The notes under the pieces were generated by a model, which did no database searches, was not told where the DNA came from, and saw nothing but the letters and a program-made list of their open reading frames with translations. Position numbers and translations under genes: made by a program. From Aerococcaceae bacterium DSM 111020 (lineage in GTDB: Bacteria > Bacillota > Bacilli > Lactobacillales > Aerococcaceae), in assembly GCA_015863185.1 (NCBI GenBank), contig JACBXP010000014.1:1-59455 (forward strand): a DNA stretch of 59,455 bases, written 5' to 3'. Every line of letters starts with the position of its first letter. Positions within the stretch are counted from its first letter, which is position 1. Of the stretch, positions 20,089-28,568 are shown piece after piece.

Positions 20089-20935
20089 CTTGCTCCCCCT
20101 TTGACTTAAAGCCATTAACAATTATCTGCTTAAATTGTTCAACAGGGTCTTTAGGAACAGTACTTTCTTCGACTACTAAATATTGTTCTAATAATGTTTT
20201 TAGTTCATCAGACTTCACACCACGATGCATATGATTTTCTTTAACCAAGCTAATATCACCGGTTTCTTCTGAGACAATCACTACTAATGCATCTGTCACT
20301 TCTCCCAGACCAATTGCTGCTCGATGACGCGTTCCTAACTCTTTAGGTATATTACCATTTTCTGATAATGGTAAATAACACGAAGCCGCAGCAACTCTAA
20401 AGTTTTGAATGACTACCGCCCCATCGTGTAGGGGGGTATTGGGAATGAAGATATTAATTAATAATTGATTACTAATAGCCGAGTCAAGATTAACACCTGT
20501 TTCAATAATTTCGCCCAACTCATCTTGTGCTTCTATCGCAATCAATGCACCAATCTTTCGCCTTGACATATATTTTACAGCATATTCTAAATCATCAATT
20601 AGCTTTTTGCTTGGATTTTGTGTCCGAGGACGATTTCCTGATATATTCCGACCGAGAATTTCTAGTGCACGGCGCAGTTCTGGTTGAAAGAGAACAATCA
20701 CAGCAATGACACCCCAACCAAGCACTTGACCAAGCATCCAATCAATCGTACGGAGACCGAGTGTTGCACTCAGAAATTTAGCAAAAATAAATATTCCGAC
20801 ACCCTTTAAGAGATTGATCATCTGTGTTCCGCGTGCGTAAATCAGTAATTTATAGATAATGTACCAAACAAGAGCGATGTCTATTATTTGAATTAATGGT
20901 CTTTCTGACATAAAGCGAGCGAACCAATCAGCCAC
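20078..20935 (-). CDS. cdaA: Diadenylate cyclase
   Basis: Makes cyclic di-AMP from two ATP; this second messenger controls potassium and osmolyte uptake and cell-wall homeostasis. The 285 residues comprise three N-terminal transmembrane helices (about 12-95) and a cytoplasmic DAC domain. Both catalytic motifs are intact: DGA at 171-173 (PLHDGAVVI) and RHR at 203-205 (GTRHRAAIG). It heads cdaA-cdaR-glmM. A ribosome binding site (GAAGGAGG) lies close upstream. Confidence 0.98.
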   Translation of the reverse strand: MADWFARFMSERPLIQIIDIALVWYIIYKLLIYARGTQMINLLKGVGIFIFAKFLSATLGLRTIDWMLGQVLGWGVIAVIVLFQPELRRALEILGRNISGNRPRTQNPSKKLIDDLEYAVKYMSRRKIGALIAIEAQDELGEIIETGVNLDSAISNQLLINIFIPNTPLHDGAVVIQNFRVAAASCYLPLSENGNIPKELGTRHRAAIGLGEVTDALVVIVSEETGDISLVKENHMHRGVKSDELKTLLEQYLVVEESTVPKDPVEQFKQIIVNGFKSKGEQDEN

Positions 20936-20969
20936 ATTTCATTCCTCCTTCATTATTCATTACTTTTCG

Positions 20970-20978
20970 ATTATACCA
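20970..20978 (-). promoter_or_regulatory. Predicted extended -10 promoter of cdaA-cdaR-glmM
   Basis: On the minus strand TGGTATAAT gives an extended -10 (TGn plus TATAAT) about 35 bases before the cdaA start. No matching -35 hexamer is evident, which is common for extended -10 promoters. Confidence 0.5.
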
Positions 20979-21023
20979 TATCGATTCTTTCAAAAAAATC
21001 GTTCTAACATGGCATCAGTCATT

Positions 21024-21299
21024 TTATGATGGGTGATTGTGTGTATGCTCATAATACTCTTTGGGATATTGTCGCTTTAAAGTAAAATAATCAGGTACCG
21101 GATCTCGACCACCTTCAACAAACGGATGACACCGCCCAATTCTTGCGACTCCCATTAAACTTCCTTTTAATGCACCATGTTTTTCTATTGCTTGAATAGT
21201 ATAAGAAGAACATGAGGGATAATACCGACAACTCGGTGGAAATAAAGGAGAGATAAGACGTTGATATAGACGTACTATTCCAATTAATAAATGTTTCAT
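21024..21299 (-). CDS. yidD: Membrane protein insertion efficiency factor YidD
   Basis: Small membrane-associated factor that helps YidC/Sec insert membrane proteins. The 91-residue protein has the family core [20 protein letters not shown], the following [13 protein letters not shown], and [25 protein letters not shown] precedes the ATG. In many bacteria yidD lies in the rpmH-rnpA-yidC cluster; here it lies some 27 kb away, beside a TVP38 gene that ends 9 bases upstream. Confidence 0.95.
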   Translation of the reverse strand: MKHLLIGIVRLYQRLISPLFPPSCRYYPSCSSYTIQAIEKHGALKGSLMGVARIGRCHPFVEGGRDPVPDYFTLKRQYPKEYYEHTHNHPS

Positions 21300-21308
21300 T
21301 TTTTCTCC

Positions 21309-21917
21309 TTATCTAAAAATTAATTTAAATCCCCACTGTAATAGATGTGAGGAAGTATAAGTAAACACAAATAACGAAATGGGTCTAAATAATAATACAA
21401 TACGATAGAACTCCCAAAAACTTAACTTAGACATTCCTGCTATCATACAAAAGACATCATCAGGAAATAATGGCGCAATAAAACCAACAATGAGAAATTT
21501 TTTGAATTTATCTCCTTGATTCATCTTTTCCATATACTCTTCATACTGTCTATCCGAAATAAATGCTAACACAATAGCTGGACCAAATCGTCGACCCAAA
21601 TAAAAATTAATGGCTGAACCTAATGCTAATCCAATTAAATTGAAAGTAAATCCCCATAATTGTCCATACAAAATGCCCCCTAAAGAATACATAAGACCAA
21701 AAGGAATTATTGGCAAAATTATTTGACTAATTTGAATAACTATAAAAATAATCGGTGAAAATAAACCTAAACTTGCTAATAATCGATTGAAACCACCATA
21801 AGGCTTAAAGAAATCTGATTTTCCAATGACAAATGACATAATAATCGTTAAAATAATACCTGTTATAGTGAGTATCCGAATTACCTTACGTTTTTGTTGG
21901 ATTGTTATTTGCTTCAT
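21309..21917 (-). CDS. TVP38/TMEM64 (DedA-like) membrane protein
   Basis: A 202-residue polytopic membrane protein of the VTT/TVP38 family, likely a lipid- or proton-coupled transporter whose substrate is not known. It has about five hydrophobic helices. The VTT core includes GLALGSAINFYLGRRFG and the helix-breaking FIAPLFPDDVFCMIAG, which fits the re-entrant loop of this family. AGAAGGTGC precedes the ATG. It is followed after 9 bases by yidD and the two are probably co-transcribed. Confidence 0.88.
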   Translation of the reverse strand: MKQITIQQKRKVIRILTITGIILTIIMSFVIGKSDFFKPYGGFNRLLASLGLFSPIIFIVIQISQIILPIIPFGLMYSLGGILYGQLWGFTFNLIGLALGSAINFYLGRRFGPAIVLAFISDRQYEEYMEKMNQGDKFKKFLIVGFIAPLFPDDVFCMIAGMSKLSFWEFYRIVLLFRPISLFVFTYTSSHLLQWGFKLIFR

Positions 21918-22039
21918 TTAGCACCTTCTTCAATTAATCAGACTTGACTCACTAGCATAGATACTCAGCCTTAAAAGTTGTTATACTATGCTCTAAGTAT
22001 ACCTTACTACACTTATTTTATGAACTGGAGGTTATTCAA

Positions 22040-23137
22040 GTGTCCACACGTTTAGAACAACTCATTATGAAAATGAACGAACAAAAAGTATCCAATCAAT
22101 TAATCAGTGATCCAACGAGTATTCGTTATTTTATAGATTATTATACCGAACCAGGCGAACGTCTGCTACTACTTTTAGTTCATACAAACGGGTCAGCAGA
22201 GCTGTTCGTCAATCGACTATTTCCACGGCCTAAACTAACTCCGGCATTGAGAAAATCAATCCACATCATTTATTATAATGATGGCGAGGCTATATTAGAA
22301 AAAATAGCAGAAAAACTATATCCTGGAACATCAGGTATTGACAAAAATTGGCCAGCCCATTTTCTTTTAGACTTATTACAAATAGAACCTCAGCTTCAAC
22401 CCTTAAATAACAGTTACCTTATCGATGATTTACGTGGGATTAAATCATTAGAAGAACAAAATATTATGCGTGAAGCTTCACGCATTAACGATCAAGCAAT
22501 GGCTCGATTAATTGATTTATTGCCTTTTAATTATTCTGAAAATGAGCTTAAACAACAATTAAGCAATATTTATGCATCCCTCAATCAAACAGGCTTTTCT
22601 TTTGATCCTATTATTGCTTATGGTCCAAATGGCGCCGATCCACATCATACAACGAGTGCGCACAAGCCTGACTACGGCGATACAGTTGTCATTGATATTG
22701 GTGCAATGCATCAAAATTATGCCAGCGATATGACACGTACTGTCTTTTATGGTCATCCTTCTGATTTTTCTCTACAAGTATATGACACAGTACTTAAAGC
22801 TAATCAAGCAGCTATCAAAGCAGTAAAACCCGGTGTCCCTCTCAGCGAGATTGATCTCACCGCGCGAAAAATAATTGAAGACGCTGGTTTTGGTAAGTTT
22901 TTCACACATCGTACTGGACATTTTATTGGACAGGAATGTCATGAAGCAGGGGATGTCAGTCAATTTAATCATTCATTATGTCAAGAAGGACAAATTTTTT
23001 CAATTGAACCAGGTATTTATATTCCAGGACACCTTGGTGTTCGTATCGAGGACTTAGTATTAGTCACTGCAAATGGTTGTGAAGTGTTGAATCATTATCC
23101 TAAAGATCCTATTATTATTGAACCTTCTATCGATTAA
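22040..23137 (+). CDS. M24 aminopeptidase, Xaa-Pro dipeptidase/aminopeptidase type
   Basis: Cytosolic metallopeptidase that removes a residue preceding proline. The 365 residues comprise a creatinase-like N-terminal domain (about 1-125) and a pita-bread catalytic domain. Dinuclear metal ligands are visible: Asp in VIDIGAMH and Asp in YASDMTRTV, His in HRTGHFIG, Glu in SIEPGIYI and Glu in VRIEDLV. I use GTG as the start because CTGGAGGTT lies 9 bases upstream. It is transcribed against replication, alone, between two minus-strand units. PepQ and PepP cannot be separated on this evidence. Confidence 0.93.
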   Translation: MSTRLEQLIMKMNEQKVSNQLISDPTSIRYFIDYYTEPGERLLLLLVHTNGSAELFVNRLFPRPKLTPALRKSIHIIYYNDGEAILEKIAEKLYPGTSGIDKNWPAHFLLDLLQIEPQLQPLNNSYLIDDLRGIKSLEEQNIMREASRINDQAMARLIDLLPFNYSENELKQQLSNIYASLNQTGFSFDPIIAYGPNGADPHHTTSAHKPDYGDTVVIDIGAMHQNYASDMTRTVFYGHPSDFSLQVYDTVLKANQAAIKAVKPGVPLSEIDLTARKIIEDAGFGKFFTHRTGHFIGQECHEAGDVSQFNHSLCQEGQIFSIEPGIYIPGHLGVRIEDLVLVTANGCEVLNHYPKDPIIIEPSID

Positions 23138-23229
23138 AGTCAATACTGTACTATCCATTATTTAAATTGAATCGTTATTTGTTTAGTCATCTTTTATTGC
23201 TGTTTGATATTTATAAATAAATATAACAA

Positions 23230-23274
23230 ACTCAACCGTTTATAATCCGGAAAAAGGATTATAAACGGTTGAGT
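23230..23274. terminator. Long perfect hairpin between the M24 peptidase and the SOS cassette
   Basis: A perfect 19-bp stem with a 7-base loop lies between two convergent units. Its arms start ACTCAACCGTTT and end AAACGGTTGAGT. Neither side has a clear T-run, so it would be an unusually strong but non-canonical terminator, or a barrier to readthrough and exonucleases in both directions. Confidence 0.6.
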
Positions 23275-23317
23275 AATCTATTAACCATTAAAATAATACG
23301 CATGACATTTAATAAAT

Positions 23318-23614
23318 TTATGGAGACATTTGACTACGTTGTCCTATATATTCATAAATTCGAATTTCTGAGTTTTCGTCAGGAGATTTCACTCGAAAGA
23401 AAAAGTAATGATCTTGAGAATCTAAAGATTTTTGTGCAATCAATCGAAAATAATTTGTCTGTGCTTTTGCCATCGTCTGTAATAGATCATCAGTTAAAAA
23501 AGTTAAAGGAATATTTAAATCTGAGTATTCATAAAAATCTTCTTCGAATCGTTGAAAATTATCACTAAAATAATCAAATTGTAAATTATTATGACATAAA
23601 TCTGATGGCAACAT
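23318..23614 (-). CDS. Unknown protein, fourth gene of the damage-inducible cassette
   Basis: A 98-residue protein I do not recognise. It is acidic and aromatic-rich, with no signal peptide or membrane segment; composition suggests a compact alpha/beta protein (LQFDYFSDNFQRFEEDFY at the N-terminus, DHYFFFRVKSPDENSEIRIY near the C-terminus). Its ATG lies one base after the stop of the YolD-like gene, so translation is probably coupled and it should be induced with the polymerase. It ends before a long hairpin. A role as a polymerase accessory or SOS modulator is inference from position only. Confidence 0.65.
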   Translation of the reverse strand: MLPSDLCHNNLQFDYFSDNFQRFEEDFYEYSDLNIPLTFLTDDLLQTMAKAQTNYFRLIAQKSLDSQDHYFFFRVKSPDENSEIRIYEYIGQRSQMSP

Positions 23615-23615
23615 C

Positions 23616-23972
23616 CTACCCCTCCTCTTGCAAATAAATATCTATAATGTGTTCCAATAAAATAAAGTCATAGCTTTTTGAAGTTTTAAAACCAATTTTT
23701 TGCTCATCTAAATAGTCCACAGTGCCTATACAATATTTTACGATACCAGATTGATTCGCCCGAATTTCCACTTGAAATTGATATAAATAAGATTGTTTCA
23801 ATAAAACAAGGACTTGTTCCAACGGAAGATATTTTGATGGGTCGACAGTTTCTTGTTCTTCGGCTTGTAAAGATGAAGTGTGTTCAGATAAGAAAAAACC
23901 CATCCATTTAGCCATTTTTCGATCTTGATATTCCCGTGCAGATTTATAGGGAAGATATTCTCGATAAACCAT
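23616..23972 (-). CDS. YolD-like protein
   Basis: A 118-residue YolD-family protein. Such proteins are commonly encoded next to UmuC-like Y-family polymerases in Firmicutes and their plasmids and are thought to replace UmuD as a partner. The family pattern is visible: an N-terminal MAKWMGFFLSEHTSSL segment, then a beta-rich part (FQVEIRANQSGIVKYCIGTV) ending in IGFKTSKSYDFILLEHIIDI. The ATG overlaps the polymerase stop by one base (TAATG), so translation is coupled. The exact biochemical function is not established. Confidence 0.8.
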   Translation of the reverse strand: MVYREYLPYKSAREYQDRKMAKWMGFFLSEHTSSLQAEEQETVDPSKYLPLEQVLVLLKQSYLYQFQVEIRANQSGIVKYCIGTVDYLDEQKIGFKTSKSYDFILLEHIIDIYLQEEG

Positions 23973-25387
23973 TACTCTAATCCATCCAGCCCACCTGCAG
24001 AATGGCCACCAATCAGTTTACTCCGAGCGATACTTCTAGAATCTTTCGTCAAAGCGGTTGCTTTTTGGATGGACAGAAAGCCATATTTTTGACGAATTTG
24101 ATCAATAGTGTGATCTAAGCGATTTTCACGATTCATTTTGTCCACATCTGTAAATAAAGTATAATAAACAATTGATTCATCGATTAAATTCTCATAGCGA
24201 ATACCAATGGTTCGCACTGCTCCTCCGGTATAATGTTGGCGAAATAAATCTATAATAACTCCCTGAAGTGTTTTAGTATTTTGCGTTGGATCAATACTTC
24301 TTTGAACATTGATCGGTTTCTGTTCAACTTCACTAGCATAACCTACATGAATAGCTACGGTCATCGTATTTTTTTTCGCTCGTCTTAATCGAATAGCTAC
24401 CTGCTCACCCATTTCTTTCAAGACCAATTCAATCGAACGTTGGCTAATATAGTTATGAGGCAATACTTGTGAATTACCGATACCTTTACTTTTTGGTCGA
24501 TACTTCTCGCGGACATTACTTTCATCGACACCATGTGAATGAAACCAATTCTGTACACCTATAACACCAAATTCTCGCTTTAAATCATCTGGATTACTCA
24601 TCGCTAGATCATAAACGGAATAAATCCCCATCTGATTCAGACGTTTTTCCATCCGCTTACCAATCCCCCAAAAATCTGTTAATTCCTTAATATTCCAAAC
24701 CTTTGTCTCAACATCTTCATAAGACCAATTAGCACGCATACCATCAGTATTTTTAGCTTCATTATCCAATGCTAATTTTGCTAGTAAAGGATTGGCATTA
24801 CTCATCCCAATCGTTGAATAAACACCTGTTTGACGCCAAATATCGTATTGAATTCGAGCACTAAGACTATCTAATTTTTCTTTTCTTGATATTTGTGAAT
24901 TGCCTGAAAAATAGTTCAATGATTTGGTAACATCAATGAATCCCTCATCAATTGAATAAGGATATATTTCTTCTGGTGTCCCATAGTTTTGGAGGATTTC
25001 TTGAATTTGTAAGTTTACTTCGATATATTTACCCATTCTTGGTGGAACAATCAGTGTTTTTCTTGCCCATAATTCTATATATTGAATATATTCTGAAGTT
25101 GTTGGCAAATTTTGCCGTCGTGCAACTTGATAATTAAACCGTCGTGTATGAATATTGAAAGGTAAATCATAAGTTCTTCCCACATTTTTTTTGCCGTAAA
25201 CACGCTTGAAAGTAGGAGAACTTGCTAATATCAAACCTTTTGAATTGTCCGAACGACTCACCACACATAAAGACGTCGTCAAAGGATCGAGACCCCGTTC
25301 CACACACTCTACACTGGCATAAAATGACTTCATATCAAAAAAAGCAATATCTGAACGTGGTTCACGACTATAGTCAATCACTGCCAT
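23972..25387 (-). CDS. Y-family translesion DNA polymerase (UmuC-like)
   Basis: Error-prone polymerase for replication past damaged bases. The 471-residue protein has the Y-family catalytic motifs FFDMKSFYASVE (about 15-26), with metal-binding Asp, and YSIDEGFID (about 125), with the second acidic pair. A helix-hairpin-helix thumb (FWGIGKRMEKRLNQMGIYS) and little-finger domain follow. Its type is the UvrX/UmuC group of Gram-positive chromosomes and mobile elements. The start is the ATG at 25387 with GGAGTG upstream, 4 bases after the repressor gene. An earlier in-frame start would run into the repressor gene. Confidence 0.95.
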   Translation of the reverse strand: MAVIDYSREPRSDIAFFDMKSFYASVECVERGLDPLTTSLCVVSRSDNSKGLILASSPTFKRVYGKKNVGRTYDLPFNIHTRRFNYQVARRQNLPTTSEYIQYIELWARKTLIVPPRMGKYIEVNLQIQEILQNYGTPEEIYPYSIDEGFIDVTKSLNYFSGNSQISRKEKLDSLSARIQYDIWRQTGVYSTIGMSNANPLLAKLALDNEAKNTDGMRANWSYEDVETKVWNIKELTDFWGIGKRMEKRLNQMGIYSVYDLAMSNPDDLKREFGVIGVQNWFHSHGVDESNVREKYRPKSKGIGNSQVLPHNYISQRSIELVLKEMGEQVAIRLRRAKKNTMTVAIHVGYASEVEQKPINVQRSIDPTQNTKTLQGVIIDLFRQHYTGGAVRTIGIRYENLIDESIVYYTLFTDVDKMNRENRLDHTIDQIRQKYGFLSIQKATALTKDSRSIARSKLIGGHSAGGLDGLE

Positions 25388-25391
25388 TTTA

Positions 25392-26066
25392 TCACTCCTT
25401 CGGTATAAAATAATCAATGGCTTGACCGATAACCCGTGGCTCTTCACGATAAGGAGCAAATTTATCTTGATATTTTGAATTATAAGAAACTAAACGCAAC
25501 CCCTCTTCTTCACGATAGACACGTTTCAAATAGGTTTGGCCATCCCATTCAACCGCATAGACACCGCCATCATAATCGAATCCTGTATCGCGAATCAATA
25601 CAACAGACCCATTCGGATAATTAGGTTCCATTGAATCCCCATACACCCATGATGCTAAATCATATTCTTTTTCTTCATCATGATAAACAACATCATAAGA
25701 TCGGTCTTCAAGATAACCATACCCCGCTCCAGCGGATAATTTTTCATAAACATGATATTCATAAAATGTTTCAGGGATATCACTTATTTGAGTATTTAAT
25801 AGAGTTTGGCCATAATAAACAAATTTTTGTTGATTGGTAGGATGTAATTGATGATACAGTGTGATCAATTCATAATCTTCCTGAAAATACAAAGGATCGA
25901 CCCTTAATATCTCTGCGAGATTATTAAGATTGGCTTCATTTGGCTGTGTCTTATTATTTTCCCAATTAAAATAGGATGTTCGACTAATTTGCAATGCGCG
26001 CGCAATTTCTGCTTGTGACATCTTCAATTCTTCTCTTCTCTGACGTAATCTTTTTCCTGAAAACAT
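25392..26066 (-). CDS. hdiR: HdiR/LexA-like self-cleaving repressor (XRE + S24 peptidase)
   Basis: DNA-damage-responsive repressor. The N-terminus is an XRE helix-turn-helix (SQAEIARALQISRTSYFNWE). The C-terminal half is an S24 peptidase with a cleavage site Ala-Gly in LSAGAGYGY (about 113), nucleophile Ser in YGDSMEPNYPNG and Lys in YLKRVYREEE. After damage, RecA-stimulated self-cleavage should release the operon. HdiR of Lactococcus, which also controls a umuC gene, is the nearest described model. The gene heads repressor-polymerase-YolD-unknown, and a perfect 18-bp palindrome covers its own promoter, so autoregulation is expected. Confidence 0.92.
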   Translation of the reverse strand: MFSGKRLRQRREELKMSQAEIARALQISRTSYFNWENNKTQPNEANLNNLAEILRVDPLYFQEDYELITLYHQLHPTNQQKFVYYGQTLLNTQISDIPETFYEYHVYEKLSAGAGYGYLEDRSYDVVYHDEEKEYDLASWVYGDSMEPNYPNGSVVLIRDTGFDYDGGVYAVEWDGQTYLKRVYREEEGLRLVSYNSKYQDKFAPYREEPRVIGQAIDYFIPKE

Positions 26067-26080
26067 GCTCCCACCCCTCC

Positions 26081-26098
26081 GTTAGTTTATAAACTAAC
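26081..26098. promoter_or_regulatory. Operator for the HdiR-like repressor
   Basis: GTTAGTTTATAAACTAAC is a perfect 18-bp palindrome lying just after the predicted -10 and 15 bases before the repressor start. A further half-site (TAGTTTA) overlaps the -10. Position and symmetry fit autorepression. Confidence 0.75.
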
Positions 26099-26101
26099 AA
26101 T

Positions 26102-26130
26102 AGTTTAGCATGCTTTTTTAAAATTAACAA
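26102..26130 (-). promoter_or_regulatory. Predicted promoter of the hdiR-umuC cassette
   Basis: On the minus strand TTGTTA (26125-26130) and TAAACT (26102-26107) have 17-base spacing. The -10 shares bases with an operator half-site. Confidence 0.6.
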
Positions 26131-26282
26131 GGATTGAAATTAACAATTCTTTATTCTCCTATATCTATATAACTAGATAATGAATAAAACATTCTAACTC
26201 ACTGTTATTTTTGCTTTCTTTGCCAATTTTATGGAAAGCTATTTTGTTATTATCTTTTATTCACTATTCAAGACAATATAAA

Positions 26283-26319
26283 AACACATAGATGACTTTA
26301 ATATGTCATTCTATGTGTT
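26283..26319 (-). terminator. Intrinsic terminator of the aminotransferase gene
   Basis: A 9-bp outer stem (AACACATAG) plus a 4-bp inner stem lies 14 bases after the stop codon and is followed on the minus strand by TTTTTATATT. Confidence 0.8.
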
Positions 26320-26332
26320 AAGTAAGCAAATA

Positions 26333-27511
26333 TTATGGTTCTTGTTTGAGATAATTTGTTTTAAAGTCAGCTAAACGTTGAAGTAAAATCTTAAGGTTTT
26401 CTTCACTGGATGCATAACTAATACGAACATGTTGTTTTCCGGCTTCACCAAAGACACTTCCTGGCGTTAACGCAACTTTTTGTTCTTCAGCTATTTGTAA
26501 ACAGAAATCTTGATCCGTACCATCGAACCATTCAGGCACTTTTATCATAATATAAAAAGCACCATCGGGTTTAATATACTGAATACCTAAATTATCTAAG
26601 CCATCCATCATCAAATTACGACGTTGTAAATATGATTGGCGCATTGCTTCAACTTCTTCATCTAAATCGCGATAGGCAGCAATTGCTCCATATTGAATTT
26701 GAGTTGGAGCAGCTGTAATCATCGATTGGTGAACTGCAAAACCAACATCAATCAAAGGTTTCGGTGCCGCTAAGAAAGCAGTTCGCCATCCAGTCATAGC
26801 AAATGCTTTACTAGCACCGTTAATTAATAATGTTCTCTCACGAGCAAATTCGGCTATCGATACATGTGGCTCTTCTCCATAATTAAATACAGAATATACT
26901 TCGTCAGAAATAATATATAAGTCATATTCAGTAAAAACTTCTGCTAAAGCTTTTAATTCCTCTCTCGAATAGGATACACCTGTTGGATTCGTAGGGTAAT
27001 TAAAAATAATAGCTTTCGCTTCACCAATTTCTGCCATCTTATCATGAATTGCTTGGGGTGTTAGTTTAAATGAGGCATCTTGAACATCAATAGGGATAAT
27101 ATTTCCTTGAGCTAAAGTTATTTGAGTATTATAAATAACATAGTTCGGATCAACGACAAGAATATTATCTCCAGGTTCAGTAACTAGATCTACCGCCGTT
27201 TTTAGTCCCTCTGTCGAACCAATCGTTATTAGAATTTCTGAAGCAGGGTCATAACTTACATTAAATTTACGTTGGATATAACGCGCAACCTCTTCTCTTA
27301 GTGCCATTACCCCTCGAGAATGCGCATAAAAGCTTTGATCTTGCTCTATTGACTGAATTGTTGCTTGCTTAACAATTTCTGGTGTCGGAAAATCTGGCTC
27401 TCCAAGATTAAAAGTGAGTAATCCTTCAATATGATTAATCTTCTCGCCAAAAGCACGAATTAAATTTGGTGGAGCTGCTTGAGCTGCTTTATTTAAATTT
27501 GAATAGTTCAT
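26333..27511 (-). CDS. Class I/II pyridoxal-phosphate aminotransferase
   Basis: A 392-residue fold-type I aminotransferase. The PLP lysine is in NGASKAFAMTGWRTAF (about residue 235), and the arginine for the substrate carboxylate is in HVRISYASS near the C-terminus. FNYPTNPTGVSYSREEL and IISDEVYS are further family motifs. Relatives act on aspartate, aromatic amino acids or N-acetyl-diaminopimelate precursors; the substrate cannot be decided here. AAGAGGTTTGAAAG precedes the ATG. It lies alone between the SOS cassette and phoU with its own terminator. Confidence 0.9.
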   Translation of the reverse strand: MNYSNLNKAAQAAPPNLIRAFGEKINHIEGLLTFNLGEPDFPTPEIVKQATIQSIEQDQSFYAHSRGVMALREEVARYIQRKFNVSYDPASEILITIGSTEGLKTAVDLVTEPGDNILVVDPNYVIYNTQITLAQGNIIPIDVQDASFKLTPQAIHDKMAEIGEAKAIIFNYPTNPTGVSYSREELKALAEVFTEYDLYIISDEVYSVFNYGEEPHVSIAEFARERTLLINGASKAFAMTGWRTAFLAAPKPLIDVGFAVHQSMITAAPTQIQYGAIAAYRDLDEEVEAMRQSYLQRRNLMMDGLDNLGIQYIKPDGAFYIMIKVPEWFDGTDQDFCLQIAEEQKVALTPGSVFGEAGKQHVRISYASSEENLKILLQRLADFKTNYLKQEP

Positions 27512-27637
27512 CTTTCAAACCTCTTTTCGATTATTAGGTAGATTATAGCACATATTAAAATTCTATGTGAAATTATTTAAGATACCACTTATGATTATCT
27601 GTCCTCTCAAAATATATCTTTATTTTTTGTAATAAAA

Positions 27638-27664
27638 ATGAGTCCCATTCTATTCGGGACTCAT
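27638..27664 (-). terminator. Intrinsic terminator of phoU
   Basis: Nine-bp stem (ATGAGTCCC with GGGACTCAT) followed on the minus strand by TTTTTATTAC, 49 bases after the phoU stop. Confidence 0.85.
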
Positions 27665-27713
27665 TGTGATAATTACTCAATTGTCTATTCTGATAAAGTG
27701 CGCATCATAAAGA

Positions 27714-28367
27714 TTAAGCTAATTCAATGATTTCATTGGTTTCTAAATATACTACGCGCTCACATAAATTCGTAACATAATCACCAATTCGCTCTAAATT
27801 ATTCGCAATACGAATGTATGAAACCCCTTGATCGGTTTGCCCTTCTTGTGCTTTCAACATATCTTTTGAAGTTCTTAATACTTCTTGGAGCCCCTCATCA
27901 ATTTTATCATCACGTCTTGCGATTGTTTTTGCTGCTTCAACATCTCTCTTTTCAAACACAGCGATAACATCTAGTAACATTTTTTGGGCAGTCACAGCCA
28001 TTTCATCAACAATATCATCTAACACAATAATTTTTTCTTTATCTTTATTTTGGATGATTTGTTCAGCAATCGAACGTGTGTGATCGCCAATTCTTTCTAA
28101 ATCTACACTAGCTAGCAGCACTGCAAAGATTAAACGTAAGTCGGCAGCAACTGGTTGCTCTGTTGCAACAATTAAATAAGATTCACGTTCAATGTCAACC
28201 ATAAATTGATTAATTTCCTGATCTCCATCAATCACTTCTTGAGCTAAAACAGGATTCAATGTATCAAGTGCTAACATCGCTTTTTCTAACTGTGCATTTA
28301 CCGCTAATGACATTTCTTTTAAAGAATTAAAATGTTGTTCTAACTTTTGATCATAAATTTTTCTCAT
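27714..28367 (-). CDS. phoU: Phosphate-transport regulator PhoU
   Basis: Cytoplasmic metal-binding regulator that links the Pst phosphate transporter to its two-component system. The 217-residue protein is two repeats of a three-helix bundle. Each repeat has the acidic signature: ERIGDHTRSIAEQI (about 77-90) and ERIGDYVTNLCERV near the C-terminus. The ATG at 28367 has GGAGGG upstream; a 7-codon upstream extension has no binding site. It is an orphan: no pst genes are next to it, unlike the usual pstSCAB-phoU order. Confidence 0.93.
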   Translation of the reverse strand: MRKIYDQKLEQHFNSLKEMSLAVNAQLEKAMLALDTLNPVLAQEVIDGDQEINQFMVDIERESYLIVATEQPVAADLRLIFAVLLASVDLERIGDHTRSIAEQIIQNKDKEKIIVLDDIVDEMAVTAQKMLLDVIAVFEKRDVEAAKTIARRDDKIDEGLQEVLRTSKDMLKAQEGQTDQGVSYIRIANNLERIGDYVTNLCERVVYLETNEIIELA

Positions 28368-28524
28368 AAATACCCTCCAATCAAACATATTCTCTAAAAC
28401 ATTTGAATAATGTTTCTCATGATGGTTAATTATATCATAAAGCCTCTCTCAACGAAACAAAAGAACTTTATCCCAAGGAAATTGACTTATGAATCATTCC
28501 AACTTTATTAATCTTACAAAATAA

Positions 28525-28556
28525 AAAGACTTCAAATTTAACCATTTGAAGTCTTT
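28525..28556 (-). terminator. Intrinsic terminator downstream of tRNA-Val
   Basis: Thirteen-bp stem (AAAGACTTCAAAT with its complement) and a 6-base loop, followed on the minus strand by TTTTATTTTG, 12 bases after the tRNA 3' end. Confidence 0.85.
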
Positions 28557-28568
28557 ACTATAAATCAA

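Noticed and set aside
23318-26130. Prophage or integrated plasmid origin of the SOS cassette.
   Set aside because: The gene set is common on mobile elements, but no integrase, replication gene, att-like repeat or phage structural gene is visible on either side.
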